Below, one piece after another: positions 34,335 through 43,993 of a DNA stretch of 64,000 bases (position 1 is its first letter; the number at the start of each line of letters is the position of its first letter). The translations under genes were made by a program, and so were the position numbers. The notes under the pieces were generated by a model that had not been told where the DNA came from, made no database searches, and was given only the letters and a program-made list of their open reading frames with translations. Source of the DNA: Lancefieldella rimae ATCC 49626 (GTDB taxonomy: Bacteria > Actinomycetota > Coriobacteriia > Coriobacteriales > Atopobiaceae); the NCBI RefSeq assembly GCF_000174015.1, contig NZ_ACFE01000003.1:124001-188000 (forward strand), read 5' to 3'.

Positions 34335-36125
34335 ATGGATATTAAACCGTCATTGTGGTCGTTTGATGATTTCTTTAGTACAAGACCACGTTTAATAATA
34401 CCGAGATTTCAACGTGAATATTCTTGGGAGGAAAAGAATTACAAGCAATATCTTAATGATATGTATCATTGTTTACAGATAGAAAATGACGAATTAATGG
34501 TATCTAATTATTTCCTTGGAAATATGTTGTTTGCCCCTCAAGATGCAAATAATAAAGATTCCTTTCTTGATGTAATAGATGGTCAACAAAGACTTACTAC
34601 AATCACTATTCTTCTTTCAGCACTTGCAAAAACATTTAATGACATTGGAATGAATAAACAGGCAAGTAGAATTTTCGATTACTACATACTTCCATCTAAC
34701 GATGATGATGACCCTCAACGTATTATTAGGACAAAAACTAGCGATCCCTACTTCGCGGATTTAATTCAACAAAAAAACATCGCTCTAGGAAAAGTTCCCA
34801 TTGAGAAGCAATGTCAACCAAATAATGAGGAAGAAGAAACAATTAATAATACGTATCAGTTCTTTCTTAAGGCATTTGAAGAGAGGAGGGTTAGGAGTGA
34901 TTTGTCAAATCAACTTAATTCAGGTAATTTGAATAAAATCGATTATAGTGACATCTTAAAAGCAATACGTAAACAAGTTCTTAATACTCAATTTATATCG
35001 ATTGTTGTCAGCAGCCAAAGCGAAGGTTATAGATTGTTTGAGAGTCTTAATAGCAAAGGAAAACCTTTATCGAACGTTGATATGGTTAAAAATGCACTTT
35101 TTGAACTTTTGAATGAAACAGAGCCTTCTGATTTTGCTTCAAATATGTGGAATGAACTACATAACAACTTGGCCGGAACTCAGGTGTCATTGGCAGATTT
35201 TTATTATCTATTTTGGCGCTCTAGATATAACAATACTTCAGAGAATAAGCTGTACGATGCATTTAAAAAAGAAATAAAAAAGAACACAAAAGATTACAAG
35301 GAGTTTCTTGAGAGTTTAGTTAAAGCGTCTAGCCTACTCAAACAAGTCGTTAACCCAGATCTCAAATACTTTAAGAATAAAAAAGCATATATACCTTTTG
35401 TAAACAGTTTGAAACGCATTGATACTGAATTGGGCATACGTCAAGCACGTATTGTTTCGATTGCTTTATTCGATGCGTATGAAAGAACAATACTTAAACG
35501 TAAAGACCTCGAAAGTGTCGGCATCATACTGGAGGATTTTCTCTTTGCTTACACATCTGTTACATCAGGCAGGGCCAATAGGTATGCGGGGAAATTCTCT
35601 TCATTTGCTAGAGAGCTACATAAAATTACAGATAGAGACAGGGCGCTGAAGCTAATAGCTAAGTTAAGGGCTAACCTAGCAGAAAAGTATCCTGATAGAG
35701 ATCAATTCATTGCTGGATATAAGAAACTCATATATTCTTCGAAAAGAACTACTAAATCTAGTGAAAATATGAAGGCAAAATACGCTTTACGTAGGTTGTC
35801 TGACTTCTATACAAGTGGCTATACCTTAGTGGAGCCAACAGTAGAACATATAATGCCAGACAATGGGACATCTCCATCTATTTTAATTGGCAATCTTTTA
35901 ATGATTGAAGGATCGCTCAACGGAAAAGCGGATACCTTGGACTTTAAAGAAAAGATAAAAATATTCAAGGATTCAAAGAGTGATTTTGTTAAGGACTTCA
36001 CAAGAACTTACCAAGATTGTTCCAGCTGGAACGATCAGACGATTGCCAATCGAATGGAACAAATGGCTGAGATAACCTATGATCAAGTGCTGACTTCTTT
36101 TATTGAAAATAGAAGTAGCCATTGA
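34335..36125 (+). CDS. DUF262/DUF1524 (GmrSD-like) nuclease, solo
   Basis: A 596-residue protein. IPRFQREYSW (22-31) and DVIDGQQRLTTI (79-90) are the DUF262 signatures of the NTP-dependent ParB-like fold; the C-terminus VEPTVEHIMPDNG ... IGNLLMIEGSLNGKAD is a GmrSD-type DUF1524 HNH nuclease. In families such as GmrSD, BrxU and SspE this architecture restricts modified or unmodified phage DNA. Strikingly AT-rich compared to neighbours. No partner methylase or second subunit adjoins it. Confidence 0.88.
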   Translation: MDIKPSLWSFDDFFSTRPRLIIPRFQREYSWEEKNYKQYLNDMYHCLQIENDELMVSNYFLGNMLFAPQDANNKDSFLDVIDGQQRLTTITILLSALAKTFNDIGMNKQASRIFDYYILPSNDDDDPQRIIRTKTSDPYFADLIQQKNIALGKVPIEKQCQPNNEEEETINNTYQFFLKAFEERRVRSDLSNQLNSGNLNKIDYSDILKAIRKQVLNTQFISIVVSSQSEGYRLFESLNSKGKPLSNVDMVKNALFELLNETEPSDFASNMWNELHNNLAGTQVSLADFYYLFWRSRYNNTSENKLYDAFKKEIKKNTKDYKEFLESLVKASSLLKQVVNPDLKYFKNKKAYIPFVNSLKRIDTELGIRQARIVSIALFDAYERTILKRKDLESVGIILEDFLFAYTSVTSGRANRYAGKFSSFARELHKITDRDRALKLIAKLRANLAEKYPDRDQFIAGYKKLIYSSKRTTKSSENMKAKYALRRLSDFYTSGYTLVEPTVEHIMPDNGTSPSILIGNLLMIEGSLNGKADTLDFKEKIKIFKDSKSDFVKDFTRTYQDCSSWNDQTIANRMEQMAEITYDQVLTSFIENRSSH

Positions 36126-36192
36126 TAATTGGCACAGTTCTCAGGTTTTGAACTGTACTTCAAAACTTGAACACGTTTCTTTTATCCGATCA

Positions 36193-36255
36193 CTAGTTTT
36201 TCATGCACCTAATCCTTCTCTTGCTGGCACTTACCAAAGACTCCAACAAGCTGTT
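36193..36255. repeat. degenerate direct repeat, copy 1
   Basis: A 63-bp segment about 80% identical to 39122-39185 (CTAGTTTTTCATGCACCT ...). Together the copies bracket the lipoprotein/ABC-F pair. Confidence 0.7.
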
Positions 36256-36303
36256 TGAGCCATGCAAGAGAAGCTAGTCCAAGCTTATAAATGTGATTGC
36301 TCA

Positions 36304-37233
36304 CTATTCAGACTTAGGAGGAATGTTCAAATCAAGCTCTGTTTTCTGCTTTTGTTCCGTTACAGTACCGTCCTTTGCACTGTTATAAGCAGTAGTCAAA
36401 ATGGCTTTTGGATTAGAAATTCCTACAAGAGATCCTGGAGTCTTTGAAACATTAGGTATAAAGAAATAGAATTTCTCGCCAGGCTCTACAAACGTATTGC
36501 CGCTGGCATTGAGAGGTCCCGTTATGTCGCCAAGCCAAAATTCTGTATAGAGAACATCTGAATACTTATTGATAATCTCAAAAACGTAACCCTCTTGAGA
36601 AGTTCCCGGGACCTGAGCAACAGCATATAGGCTCATGTGTAACTTTTCAGTATCAATAAGAGTCTTATTAACCTCTCGAGTTATTTCAAATTTCTTTTCT
36701 TTTAAGTCATTAAACGTAGACGTATGGGGAATGGTGCCCTTGTTGGTCAGCTGGTCAAAAGGTTCGTAGGCAACACTTGAGTAGTCTCCTGCGGTTTTTG
36801 AAACTTGCTTAAGCTCAGCATCCGTTTCATCCGAACCCTTAAGTCTTAACCTACCTGTACTTGTATTGATGCTGCCTGTAAAAGTACCTGCAGTTCCTTC
36901 AAGGGTAACCGTAATTTTACCATCACCGTCAGCAGTCCAAGTAAATGGTTTCTGCACCCCAAAGCGGATAAACGTGCCAGTACCATCCTCAGCAAAATTA
37001 AAAGCATATATTGCCTGGAACTGTTCGCTGATCTTAGAGTATCCCTCCTCAGCCATGGTGCCTTGTTTAGGATCATAGATATCGTATGCTTCCCAAACGC
37101 CTACAATCTGTCCGGCTGAACTTTTGTTTTCCTTGGCAGCTCCCTTGTTTTCTGAAGAACACGCAGCAAGTACTCCTGTTACAGAAAGTACCAACGCAAG
37201 TACACACGCTAACAGCATTTGACGCTTTTTCAT
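36304..37233 (-). CDS. lipoprotein with lipocalin-like beta domain
   Basis: A 309-residue protein with signal peptide MKKRQMLLACVLALVLSVTG and lipobox LAAC at about residue 23, then an Asn/Lys linker and a beta-rich domain (DGTGTFIRFGVQKPFTWTAD, GTAGTFTGSINTSTGRLRLK) resembling lipocalin-like repeats. Function unknown. The ATG at 37233 follows AAAGGA and matches the signal peptide. Confidence 0.7.
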   Translation of the reverse strand: MKKRQMLLACVLALVLSVTGVLAACSSENKGAAKENKSSAGQIVGVWEAYDIYDPKQGTMAEEGYSKISEQFQAIYAFNFAEDGTGTFIRFGVQKPFTWTADGDGKITVTLEGTAGTFTGSINTSTGRLRLKGSDETDAELKQVSKTAGDYSSVAYEPFDQLTNKGTIPHTSTFNDLKEKKFEITREVNKTLIDTEKLHMSLYAVAQVPGTSQEGYVFEIINKYSDVLYTEFWLGDITGPLNASGNTFVEPGEKFYFFIPNVSKTPGSLVGISNPKAILTTAYNSAKDGTVTEQKQKTELDLNIPPKSE

Positions 37234-37387
37234 AGAACATCCTTTCAGGGGTGCAGTGTCAAAGCAAAAAATATAAGTTTCTAACAAATTAATATGTTAC
37301 AACAAAATTTAATAAATCAGAAAATTTTAGATTCTCCATATCTCCGTTCATATCTTCGCGAAGTATGTTACGACATACGACAACACG

Positions 37388-38935
37388 CTAATTCACTACA
37401 AGCTTGTAGCCATCCTCTGACTTTTGTATTCTCCAGGTTATGGACGTAGCCGAACTCACCAATGATGCATCATGTGAAACAAGTAAAAGCGCTCCTGGAT
37501 ATACGGACAGCAGTCGCTCAAGAGCCTCTGTGGATCCAAGGTCAAGATAATTCGTTGGCTCATCCATCACAAGAAGTTCGGGTGATTCCAAAATCCCTAA
37601 CGCAAGCATGAGCTTTCTCATTTCACCTGGACTTACGGTATCTCCCTCAAGAATACAATCTGGATCTGAGTTGAGCTGCGCCACAATGGAAAGCACTTGC
37701 CCACGCTGGGCACTTGAAAGCTCTCTCATCTTCTTCAACGTTTTTTCTTTCTGCAGCATATCCGGTTCCTGAGGAATATACAGTACCTTTGTATCGGCGC
37801 AACCCGTATTTGCAGAGGTTGCGTCCATGAGACTCGTGTTAATAAGGCTTGTATCAGCGGAAATGCTCGCGATAATTTTCTTAACCAAAGTAGTCTTACC
37901 AGATCCATTGTCTCCAACAAGTCCAATATGATCTGTATTTCCAATAAAGAGTGCCGGCAAGCTGAGCAAAGATTCACCAACGGCAATACGACCGGGTCCC
38001 ATCCTAAAAAGGACCTCTCGCTTACTCGGCTCGGCGTTAAGCCACACGTGAGCGTCATATCGTTTTTCAACCTTACTGTCAGCAACGTCATCCTCAGCTT
38101 TTCCAAGTCTGCTCTGCATACGAGCGGACAATTTGCCTGCCTTCCCGTCTTGACCGGAAATAATGTAGTGGCGCCTTTTTGCTCTCGCATCGCTATCGTT
38201 TTTCGTAATGCCCTTCCCGCTCCTACGCGCTTGCACCCGAGACGCCTCTTCTCGACGGCGCTGAGCTTCTCGCTCTGTTCGTACCTTTTCTTTTTGTGCT
38301 ATTTCTCGAGCATGAATTGCGCTTGAACGCTCTAAAGCGACCTGAGAGAATGCCTGTGAATATCCGCCGGGCCGCATGGTAGCTGTACCGTTTGCTATGA
38401 ACAGACATTGCGAACAAAGTGCGTCGAGAAGTACTCGGTCATGCGAAATGAGTACTCCAATGCCTTTGAACTTTGACAACGCTGTAAACAAAGCATGCCG
38501 AGTGGATGCGTCTACATGGTTGGTGGGCTCATCAACAACAAGCACATCGGGAGCGGACCACAACGCACACGCAACCTGGAGTCGCTTCTGCTGTCCGCAC
38601 GAGAGCGTGTTATACCGCCAAGGCCACTCGTCTTCTATGGACAACTCATTTCTCAACTTTATCGCCGCCCGATCGTAGGCCACAGCAAAGTCTTCGAGAT
38701 TGCCCGGAGGTTCCTCTGTGCTTTGAGCGCAATATGTCGAGAAAAGCGAAGGACTCACAACTCCCACATCAGGCTGCAGAAAGCCGCACACAACACGTGC
38801 AAGTGTTGTTTTTCCGGAGCCGTTATCGCCGACAAAACCAGTCCAGCCTGCAGGAAGCGTAGCGGTCACATTGCGTATAGTAGGTTCAACTGCCAACGGA
38901 TAGGTATATTCAATATTCGATAGATTAAGCTGCAT
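37388..38935 (-). CDS. ABC-F family ATPase
   Basis: About 515 residues from MQLNLSNIEYTYPL. Two ABC domains: GFVGDNGSGKTTLARVV, LSCGQQKRLQVACAL, VVDEPTNHVD; then GLVGDNGSGKTTLVKKI, VSPGEMRKLMLALGI, VMDEPTNYLD. A charged interdomain linker (REEASRVQARRSGKGI). The family includes ribosome-protection proteins giving MLS/pleuromutilin resistance, and housekeeping ABC-F. Its accessory location slightly favours resistance; unproven. Confidence 0.88.
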   Translation of the reverse strand: MQLNLSNIEYTYPLAVEPTIRNVTATLPAGWTGFVGDNGSGKTTLARVVCGFLQPDVGVVSPSLFSTYCAQSTEEPPGNLEDFAVAYDRAAIKLRNELSIEDEWPWRYNTLSCGQQKRLQVACALWSAPDVLVVDEPTNHVDASTRHALFTALSKFKGIGVLISHDRVLLDALCSQCLFIANGTATMRPGGYSQAFSQVALERSSAIHAREIAQKEKVRTEREAQRRREEASRVQARRSGKGITKNDSDARAKRRHYIISGQDGKAGKLSARMQSRLGKAEDDVADSKVEKRYDAHVWLNAEPSKREVLFRMGPGRIAVGESLLSLPALFIGNTDHIGLVGDNGSGKTTLVKKIIASISADTSLINTSLMDATSANTGCADTKVLYIPQEPDMLQKEKTLKKMRELSSAQRGQVLSIVAQLNSDPDCILEGDTVSPGEMRKLMLALGILESPELLVMDEPTNYLDLGSTEALERLLSVYPGALLLVSHDASLVSSATSITWRIQKSEDGYKLVVN

Positions 38936-39320
38936 GTTACCTCGGTTCTGCCGAAGGCTATGCGGAGCAGCATGCAAATTATGAGCTTCAACTGTATCTA
39001 CCTTTGAATATATCTAACTGCAAAGATATCGTTATTTAGCGTGTGTTAAGACATGAATAAGCGATGCTGCACCCGTAATAGCCGTCGGCGACGTTACGTG
39101 TATTCGGGTTTATGAGTATCGCTAGTTCTTCATGCACCTGATCCCTTCTCGTACCGGCGCTTGCCAAAGGCTCCGGCAGACTGTTAAAACCATAGTAGCT
39201 TTGGAAACGCATTAAGACAAGAAAGCCTTGATAGGGCGAGAAGCCCATCTATTGGTTCGTGTATCTGAGATCTATCCGACAACAGGACCTTCATCACGCG
39301 TTTCACCAAATCTCTCAGCA
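38936..39320. other. 385-bp gap, contains repeat copy 2
   Basis: No supported gene. A 70-codon frame on the minus strand (39036-39248) overlaps the repeat and looks like a gene remnant or chance. The 64-bp repeat copy lies at 39122-39185. Confidence 0.5.
39122..39185. repeat. degenerate direct repeat, copy 2
   Basis: CTAGTTCTTCATGCACCTG ... CTGTT, about 80% identical to 36193-36255 with one single-base gap, most differences being transitions. Confidence 0.7.
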
Positions 39321-39746
39321 TCAACGATTCTCTATTAAAATCTTTTCTTTCCGAATGACAGGGATGCTAAAAGCTATGATTTCTGCCAGTATCGTAGCAA
39401 GTACATCGTATAAATCAAATACTGCACTCGTATTAATACATGGCAATAGCTCGTTAATAAAAGACATGAATATGACAGAAACACATATACAAAACAGCAC
39501 TTTCTTAGAAAATTCAATATTTGAGAAGGCCTTACTTTCACCAAATACTGGACTAAAGAGCTGTTTTAACATGGCTGTTGCAATCCACGCCCCTCCAAAA
39601 CTGGGTGTAAAATAAAATATAGGTACAACTGAATTGATTGAATAATAGTGTCTTAAAAGTATTGTTATCAGCCAAATCAACAATCCCAAGATTGCCATAA
39701 TTTCAATGGAACTAATTTCTATTGCTCTTTTATCCAAATGTAGCAC
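39321..39746 (-). CDS. multi-helix membrane protein of unknown function
   Basis: A 141-residue AT-rich protein with about four predicted membrane helices (IEIMAILGLLIWLITILL, PIFYFTPSFGGAWIATAM, KVLFCICVSVIFMSFI, LATILAEIIAFSIPVI). No family recognised. It lies beside repeat copy 2 in the accessory region. Confidence 0.6.
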   Translation of the reverse strand: MLHLDKRAIEISSIEIMAILGLLIWLITILLRHYYSINSVVPIFYFTPSFGGAWIATAMLKQLFSPVFGESKAFSNIEFSKKVLFCICVSVIFMSFINELLPCINTSAVFDLYDVLATILAEIIAFSIPVIRKEKILIENR

Positions 39747-40004
39747 CCCCCCTTATTACATTATAATTTACCAATCACCACTTCTATAAAAGCCTTACGC
39801 CAAAATCATAAAGTAGTGATTGCGGACACTATGCAGCGCGTTTACCAGTGATTTGTTGTGTATTCAAGTATTAAAATCTTTGACGCAGTCATAGTCTATT
39901 CTTCTGCTTCCCAACGTTCTTATCGCCTATCACCATAAAAGACTTGAGCGCAGGTATACACTTCCTGCCTAAAATTACAGAGCAATATTTCACCTTGGCA
40001 AAAA

Positions 40005-41213
40005 TTAGATTCCCCAAACGGGAACTGCCTGAACGGTTCGTGCGATGAGGTATGGCTCTGAAGTTTGGCAAACAACATGACCAAAGCCTACCTCATAACC
40101 GGGAAGGTTTTCAAGGCAGACAAAATTCTTCACAGCATCCTTTCTCACTGTCGCTGATACCTTTACCTCAACAGGATGTAGAATATGCCCATCTCGAATA
40201 ACGAGGTCAATTTCTCTTTTCTTGGCATCGCGATAGAACCAGACATCGTGCAGACTTTTTCCTGAGTTCATAAAGCTTTTAAGAATCTCGGAGACGACAA
40301 ACGTCTCAAAGATGTGACCTGCTGCTGCGCCATTTCGCAACTGATCAGGTGTCGTCCATCTGGTTAGATGACATACGAGACCGGTATCCATGAAAAAAAT
40401 CTTCGGGGTCTTCGTCAGACGCTTGTCGATATTTGGCCAAAACGGTTCGATAACGCGCACGATATTGGAAGCCTGAAGAACTGAGAGCCAAGCTTTGACC
40501 GTCTTATGATCCACGTCGACGGCGTTTGCAATATCAGAGGCATTCAGAAGCTGACCGGTCCTTGCTGCACATGCAACCATAAAGCTGTAAAACTTTGCTT
40601 CGTTCTTTACGCTAACAAGTTCGCGAACATCGCGCTCAAGATAGGTAGCCACGCAGTCAGTGTAGAAGAGATCCCAATCAATATTGGGATCTTGCAGCTC
40701 TGGCATCGAACCCCGATGAATTAAGTTCCAAACGTCCGTCAAGGGCGAATTCAAAGAATCGGCCATCACTTCTGGGATATAAGGATGGGGGTTGGAAGAA
40801 TTACCGGAGAGTTCCCTCAGACTCAAACCGGGCATCTCTAAAATCCGTATCCTTCCAGCTAGGGACTCGCTCACACCCTTCATAAGATGATATGTTTGCA
40901 AACCGGTAAGTACAATGCGACCCTTTTCCTCCGATTGATCAACGATCCATTTTATCGGCGAGAAGAGCTCTGGCACGCGCTGCACTTCATCAATAATAAG
41001 CGGAAGGGTCTTTGATTCGAAAAAGAGAACAGCGTCCTCTTTGGCAAGAAGATAGTCCCTGGGATTTTCCATCGAAACATAGTTAAAGTCATTACCGAGA
41101 TGCTGTTTGAGTACGGTTGTCTTTCCAACCTGGCGAGCACCGGTCACAAGCACAACTTTTCCCTGCTTTAGCATTGCGTCAATCGTTGGTTCAATTTCAC
41201 GCTTTATATACAT
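40005..41213 (-). CDS. AAA ATPase with DUF4143
   Basis: About 402 residues from MYIKREIEPTID: Walker A VTGARQVGKTT, Walker B LPLIIDEVQRVP, then a C-terminal DUF4143 domain (EIDLVIRDGHILHPVEVKVS), a PD-(D/E)XK-like fold. These archaeal-type ATPases are widespread and their role is debated (toxin-antitoxin-like or restriction). Its ribosome binding site is in the 3' arm of a predicted hairpin and a 27-bp inverted repeat lies upstream. Confidence 0.88.
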   Translation of the reverse strand: MYIKREIEPTIDAMLKQGKVVLVTGARQVGKTTVLKQHLGNDFNYVSMENPRDYLLAKEDAVLFFESKTLPLIIDEVQRVPELFSPIKWIVDQSEEKGRIVLTGLQTYHLMKGVSESLAGRIRILEMPGLSLRELSGNSSNPHPYIPEVMADSLNSPLTDVWNLIHRGSMPELQDPNIDWDLFYTDCVATYLERDVRELVSVKNEAKFYSFMVACAARTGQLLNASDIANAVDVDHKTVKAWLSVLQASNIVRVIEPFWPNIDKRLTKTPKIFFMDTGLVCHLTRWTTPDQLRNGAAAGHIFETFVVSEILKSFMNSGKSLHDVWFYRDAKKREIDLVIRDGHILHPVEVKVSATVRKDAVKNFVCLENLPGYEVGFGHVVCQTSEPYLIARTVQAVPVWGI

Positions 41214-41218
41214 ACAAG

Positions 41219-41240
41219 GACCTCCCAGCAACAGGAGGTC
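41219..41240 (-). promoter_or_regulatory. SD-sequestering hairpin upstream of AAA/DUF4143 gene
   Basis: In mRNA, GACCTCC pairs with GGAGGTC across an 8-nt loop; the 3' arm contains the Shine-Dalgarno GGAGG, 5 nt before the ATG at 41213. Confidence 0.55.
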
Positions 41241-41267
41241 GTTTTCTCATTGGTATTCAATGTTGTC

Positions 41268-41294
41268 AAATTTGGGAATTATATTCCCAAATTT
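41268..41294. promoter_or_regulatory. 12-bp arm perfect inverted repeat
   Basis: AAATTTGGGAAT and ATTCCCAAATTT with a 3-nt spacer. A TTGACA -35-like element of a minus-strand promoter abuts it, suggesting an operator for the AAA/DUF4143 gene. Confidence 0.55.
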
Positions 41295-41616
41295 ATCTTT
41301 CTCTTCTGGCTTTCGCGGGTTTCTTTTCCGGAAGCTCAGCATACATACCATCCAGAAGTTCCAGAACAAGCGCCGTATCTTCAAATCTATCAAATACATG
41401 CATTAGTGTCTTTGAGCCTTCATACGGATAACGCAATTCTGAATCAGCAAGTAGCCTATCCGATGTAGGAGTTCTCTTCAAAAACAGTTCATTATCGCCA
41501 ATATCGCCTATCAACTTGCCATTAAGATACACAAGATATCCGCCCATCATGGATCGTATAACGATATCGCCTGCTACAGAAAAGACTTCACGAACATATT
41601 CATTGAATTCATTCAC
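41293..41616 (-). CDS. TfoX N-terminal domain-like protein
   Basis: A TfoX/Sxy N-terminal-like fold: VNEFNEYVREVFSVAGD, then SMMGGYLVYLNGKLIGDIGDN and LFLKRTPTSDRLLADSE, close to the family R-x-M-F/G-G ... L-Y-x-K pattern. Start is uncertain: GTG at 41616 has a GGGAG site and gives 107 residues; an ATG at 41706 would add 30 residues without a clear site. Role unknown; TfoX proteins regulate competence in some bacteria. Confidence 0.62.
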   Translation of the reverse strand: MNEFNEYVREVFSVAGDIVIRSMMGGYLVYLNGKLIGDIGDNELFLKRTPTSDRLLADSELRYPYEGSKTLMHVFDRFEDTALVLELLDGMYAELPEKKPAKARRER

Positions 41617-41748
41617 CTTGATTGCGCTCCCATCAAATTTGAATTTGCACGACTCAGCCGAAGCAGTCTTAGCAGATGCTTCTCCCCAAGTACCAGACGG
41701 ATGCATTCGTCAATCGGACTCAACGCTTAAAACCTGCAAGGTCATGAG

Positions 41749-42186
41749 TTATACACCGACCGGATCACCATACTCGCGCAACACAGCGTCGCGGTTAACG
41801 ATCCACTGTTTCCCATACTTGCAGGCGTCCACACCCGGAACTATCTTACCGTACGCAACGGCCTTACGCAGCGTGGATTCGCTCAAGTCCCAGAGCTCAC
41901 TAGCATCCGAGAACGATATAAGTCCGTCGAAAGGCGTTGTCACCTCCGCGCCGTTTTCCCACAGCTCATCACAAGAGAGGTCAAGGTCGTCATTCCAGAC
42001 AATACCATAGCCTCCTTGGTCCACCTTTACGTCTCTGAACAGAGTCTTGTCTTCCAGTATTCTGAAGGCAGAAAAACGCTGCATAAGTGGAGACACATCG
42101 TAGATTTTTGTAGTGCCGTTGGTAAACTGAACACTCAACTTTAGGTCAGCCAAAGCAGAGACATCCTTTACCTTATGGAATTTCAT
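41749..42186 (-). CDS. DUF2442 fused to helix-turn-helix
   Basis: A 145-residue protein: N-terminal DUF2442 (MKFHKVKDVSALADLKLSVQ ... DVKVDQGGYGIVWNDDLDLS) and a C-terminal DNA-binding segment LISFSDASELWDLSESTLRK ... KYGKQWIVNRDAVLREYG. Such proteins often belong to two-gene toxin-antitoxin-like cassettes; no clear partner (DUF4160) is present here. Strong AAAGGAGGCGC site precedes the ATG. Confidence 0.78.
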   Translation of the reverse strand: MKFHKVKDVSALADLKLSVQFTNGTTKIYDVSPLMQRFSAFRILEDKTLFRDVKVDQGGYGIVWNDDLDLSCDELWENGAEVTTPFDGLISFSDASELWDLSESTLRKAVAYGKIVPGVDACKYGKQWIVNRDAVLREYGDPVGV

Positions 42187-42512
42187 AGTGCGCCTCCTTT
42201 AGTCAAGCGGATCGAGCTTCTTGAATTCCTGTATCTCCCATCCCGTTGCTACTTTGTTCACCTACAAACTGGATAAAATAAAGACGTAAAAATGTTAATA
42301 GCGGAGATTTTAAGTTGCAACTACTCCCACTCGATCATCGCGTAGCCCGTTTTCATGTACTCAACAGGATGAATGAGCTGGTGAAATGATGCTTTCAGCT
42401 CATCGGATGACTACATACCTATTGTTTATGGTGAAGCTTCATCGTCGCGAGTAGATGAGTTCCAAATTCACATGCCTCGTCGCAACAAAACCTCGCTAAT
42501 CGCATGCGCTCC
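42187..42512. other. 326-bp gap
   Basis: No intact gene. A short minus-strand stretch (DELKASFHQLIHPVEYMKTG) may be a remnant of a decayed gene, but I cannot identify it. Confidence 0.4.
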
Positions 42513-43358
42513 TCAGAGGTTGGCTCTTTCCCCGATTATGCGAACAGCGTCCATGGCATCCACCACTGAGACCGCGGAGGCATATGGATTCAGACGCGTA
42601 TATGCGCTCCATATGCGGGCAATTACATCGGAGCCTTCAATCTCTCGACTAACAAGCTCATAGTCTTTCATAATGTCTGAAGAACCGCGATGCTCAGATG
42701 TCCGCTGTACAGCCTCCCGCAGCGTCTCCCAGTCAATCGTCTGTTCGTATAGTCTTACGAGCGTGGCGAGGTCGTACAGATCTCGGGCACGCGTGGTAGC
42801 GACACCACGCTTCACTACCGCCTCGAACTTCTCTGCGATACACGTCTCTAACGGATACGATATCAAATGAATCGATCCCTCCCCGAACAGGGTGGGGAAC
42901 TGGTATTCAATCTCCCTCGGGATGATGACGTCACCCGTCGTGACATCAACCTTCAATGGCGTCCTCATACGCCCGAATGTCGCAGTCAGATGCGCACGCA
43001 ATCCGCCGTAGTCGTCGTCCTTGCGGATGGGCTCTACTCGCTCGAACGCAAAGGTAATCCCATCTCCCAGGTTGATGGAACAAATATCTCGCATGGCAGC
43101 CGCAACTGTCTCTTCACTCACCGTCAGAGCTCTAATAGTCGCATCTAAATCCATGGTGGTGCGCTGGACCACACCCATCATCGAGGAAAGAAGCAGCCCT
43201 CCCTTGATGACGAAGTGTTCACGGTACTGCGTCCTCTCTAGTCTCATAAGAAGATGCTCGAAGAAATAGCGTTGCATGATCTCCTGGGCTGAAAGGCCGT
43301 GCTCCTTTGCCAGAGTCTTCGCTTTACCTCTCAGGCTTGCATCGCTGAGGATTGTCAT
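42513..43358 (-). CDS. abiEii: AbiEii-type nucleotidyltransferase toxin
   Basis: A 281-residue protein of the AbiEii/AbiGii family: KGGLLLSSMMG followed by TMDLDAT gives the G-S/G-x10-D-x-D nucleotidyltransferase motif, with later IAEKFEAVVKRG and RDLYDL segments. In known systems AbiEii blocks growth by transferring nucleotides (for example to tRNA) and gives abortive infection. It overlaps the antitoxin gene stop by 4 nt. Confidence 0.9.
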   Translation of the reverse strand: MTILSDASLRGKAKTLAKEHGLSAQEIMQRYFFEHLLMRLERTQYREHFVIKGGLLLSSMMGVVQRTTMDLDATIRALTVSEETVAAAMRDICSINLGDGITFAFERVEPIRKDDDYGGLRAHLTATFGRMRTPLKVDVTTGDVIIPREIEYQFPTLFGEGSIHLISYPLETCIAEKFEAVVKRGVATTRARDLYDLATLVRLYEQTIDWETLREAVQRTSEHRGSSDIMKDYELVSREIEGSDVIARIWSAYTRLNPYASAVSVVDAMDAVRIIGERANL

Positions 43359-43990
43359 GACAGCACCTCCAAGTACATCTGAATCTCTGCGGTTGCGTTC
43401 ATGACCTTTGCATAGCGCATCAGCTGGGGCAAGTCCTTCTCGGGAGAGTCAAAGTACGCATTCATGGCCTGTCCGAGAAGTTGGGTGTCAGCCTCGCCGC
43501 GTCTGCGCGCCATCACAAGGTCACAGATGCTGCGTTCGCGGTCGTGAAACAGCAGCGGTGTACCCGCGGGAGACTCGCCTTGCACCACACCCAGACCATA
43601 GAGCCCCTTGCCCTCATGCGAGACAAGGCAGTTGGAGAACTCCCCTACTATGCCATCTTCCTTGTATCCCCGGGGGAGCGAGACCTCGTACACACCCGGC
43701 ACGATATCAGTCATGCCGTGGAGGTAGAGCGAGCTACTGCAACGAAAGACGACCTTCGGCCAGCGAAGCGAGATGACGGCAAAGTCATCTAGCGGTGTAT
43801 CCGCGAGTGCGAAGACCCCACGGCTCTCCTTGATCGCTACACCCTGGGAGACGAGCAGCTGCAACATGCTCGATGAGAAGCCCGCCTCACGCACTTGTTT
43901 GGTGGTGATGCGACCGGCGCTTTCATGCATGAACTCTATGAGGTCGTCCTTCTTCGTTTTTCCTCCAATGGTAAGATATACAGCAATCAT
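43355..43990 (-). CDS. abiEi: AbiEi-type antitoxin
   Basis: About 212 residues. An N-terminal winged helix (ITTKQVREAGFSSSMLQLLV) and a C-terminal antitoxin domain with GMTDIVPGVYEVSLPRGYK. AbiEi antitoxins bind their own promoter through inverted repeats; the perfect inverted repeat just upstream fits that. The ATG at 43990 was preferred over an upstream start at 44041 because the repeat overlaps that region. Confidence 0.85.
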   Translation of the reverse strand: MIAVYLTIGGKTKKDDLIEFMHESAGRITTKQVREAGFSSSMLQLLVSQGVAIKESRGVFALADTPLDDFAVISLRWPKVVFRCSSSLYLHGMTDIVPGVYEVSLPRGYKEDGIVGEFSNCLVSHEGKGLYGLGVVQGESPAGTPLLFHDRERSICDLVMARRRGEADTQLLGQAMNAYFDSPEKDLPQLMRYAKVMNATAEIQMYLEVLS

Positions 43991-43993
43991 ACT

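Noticed and set aside
42187-42512. DUF4160 partner for the DUF2442 gene
   Set aside because: No frame in the gap or next to it shows DUF4160 features.
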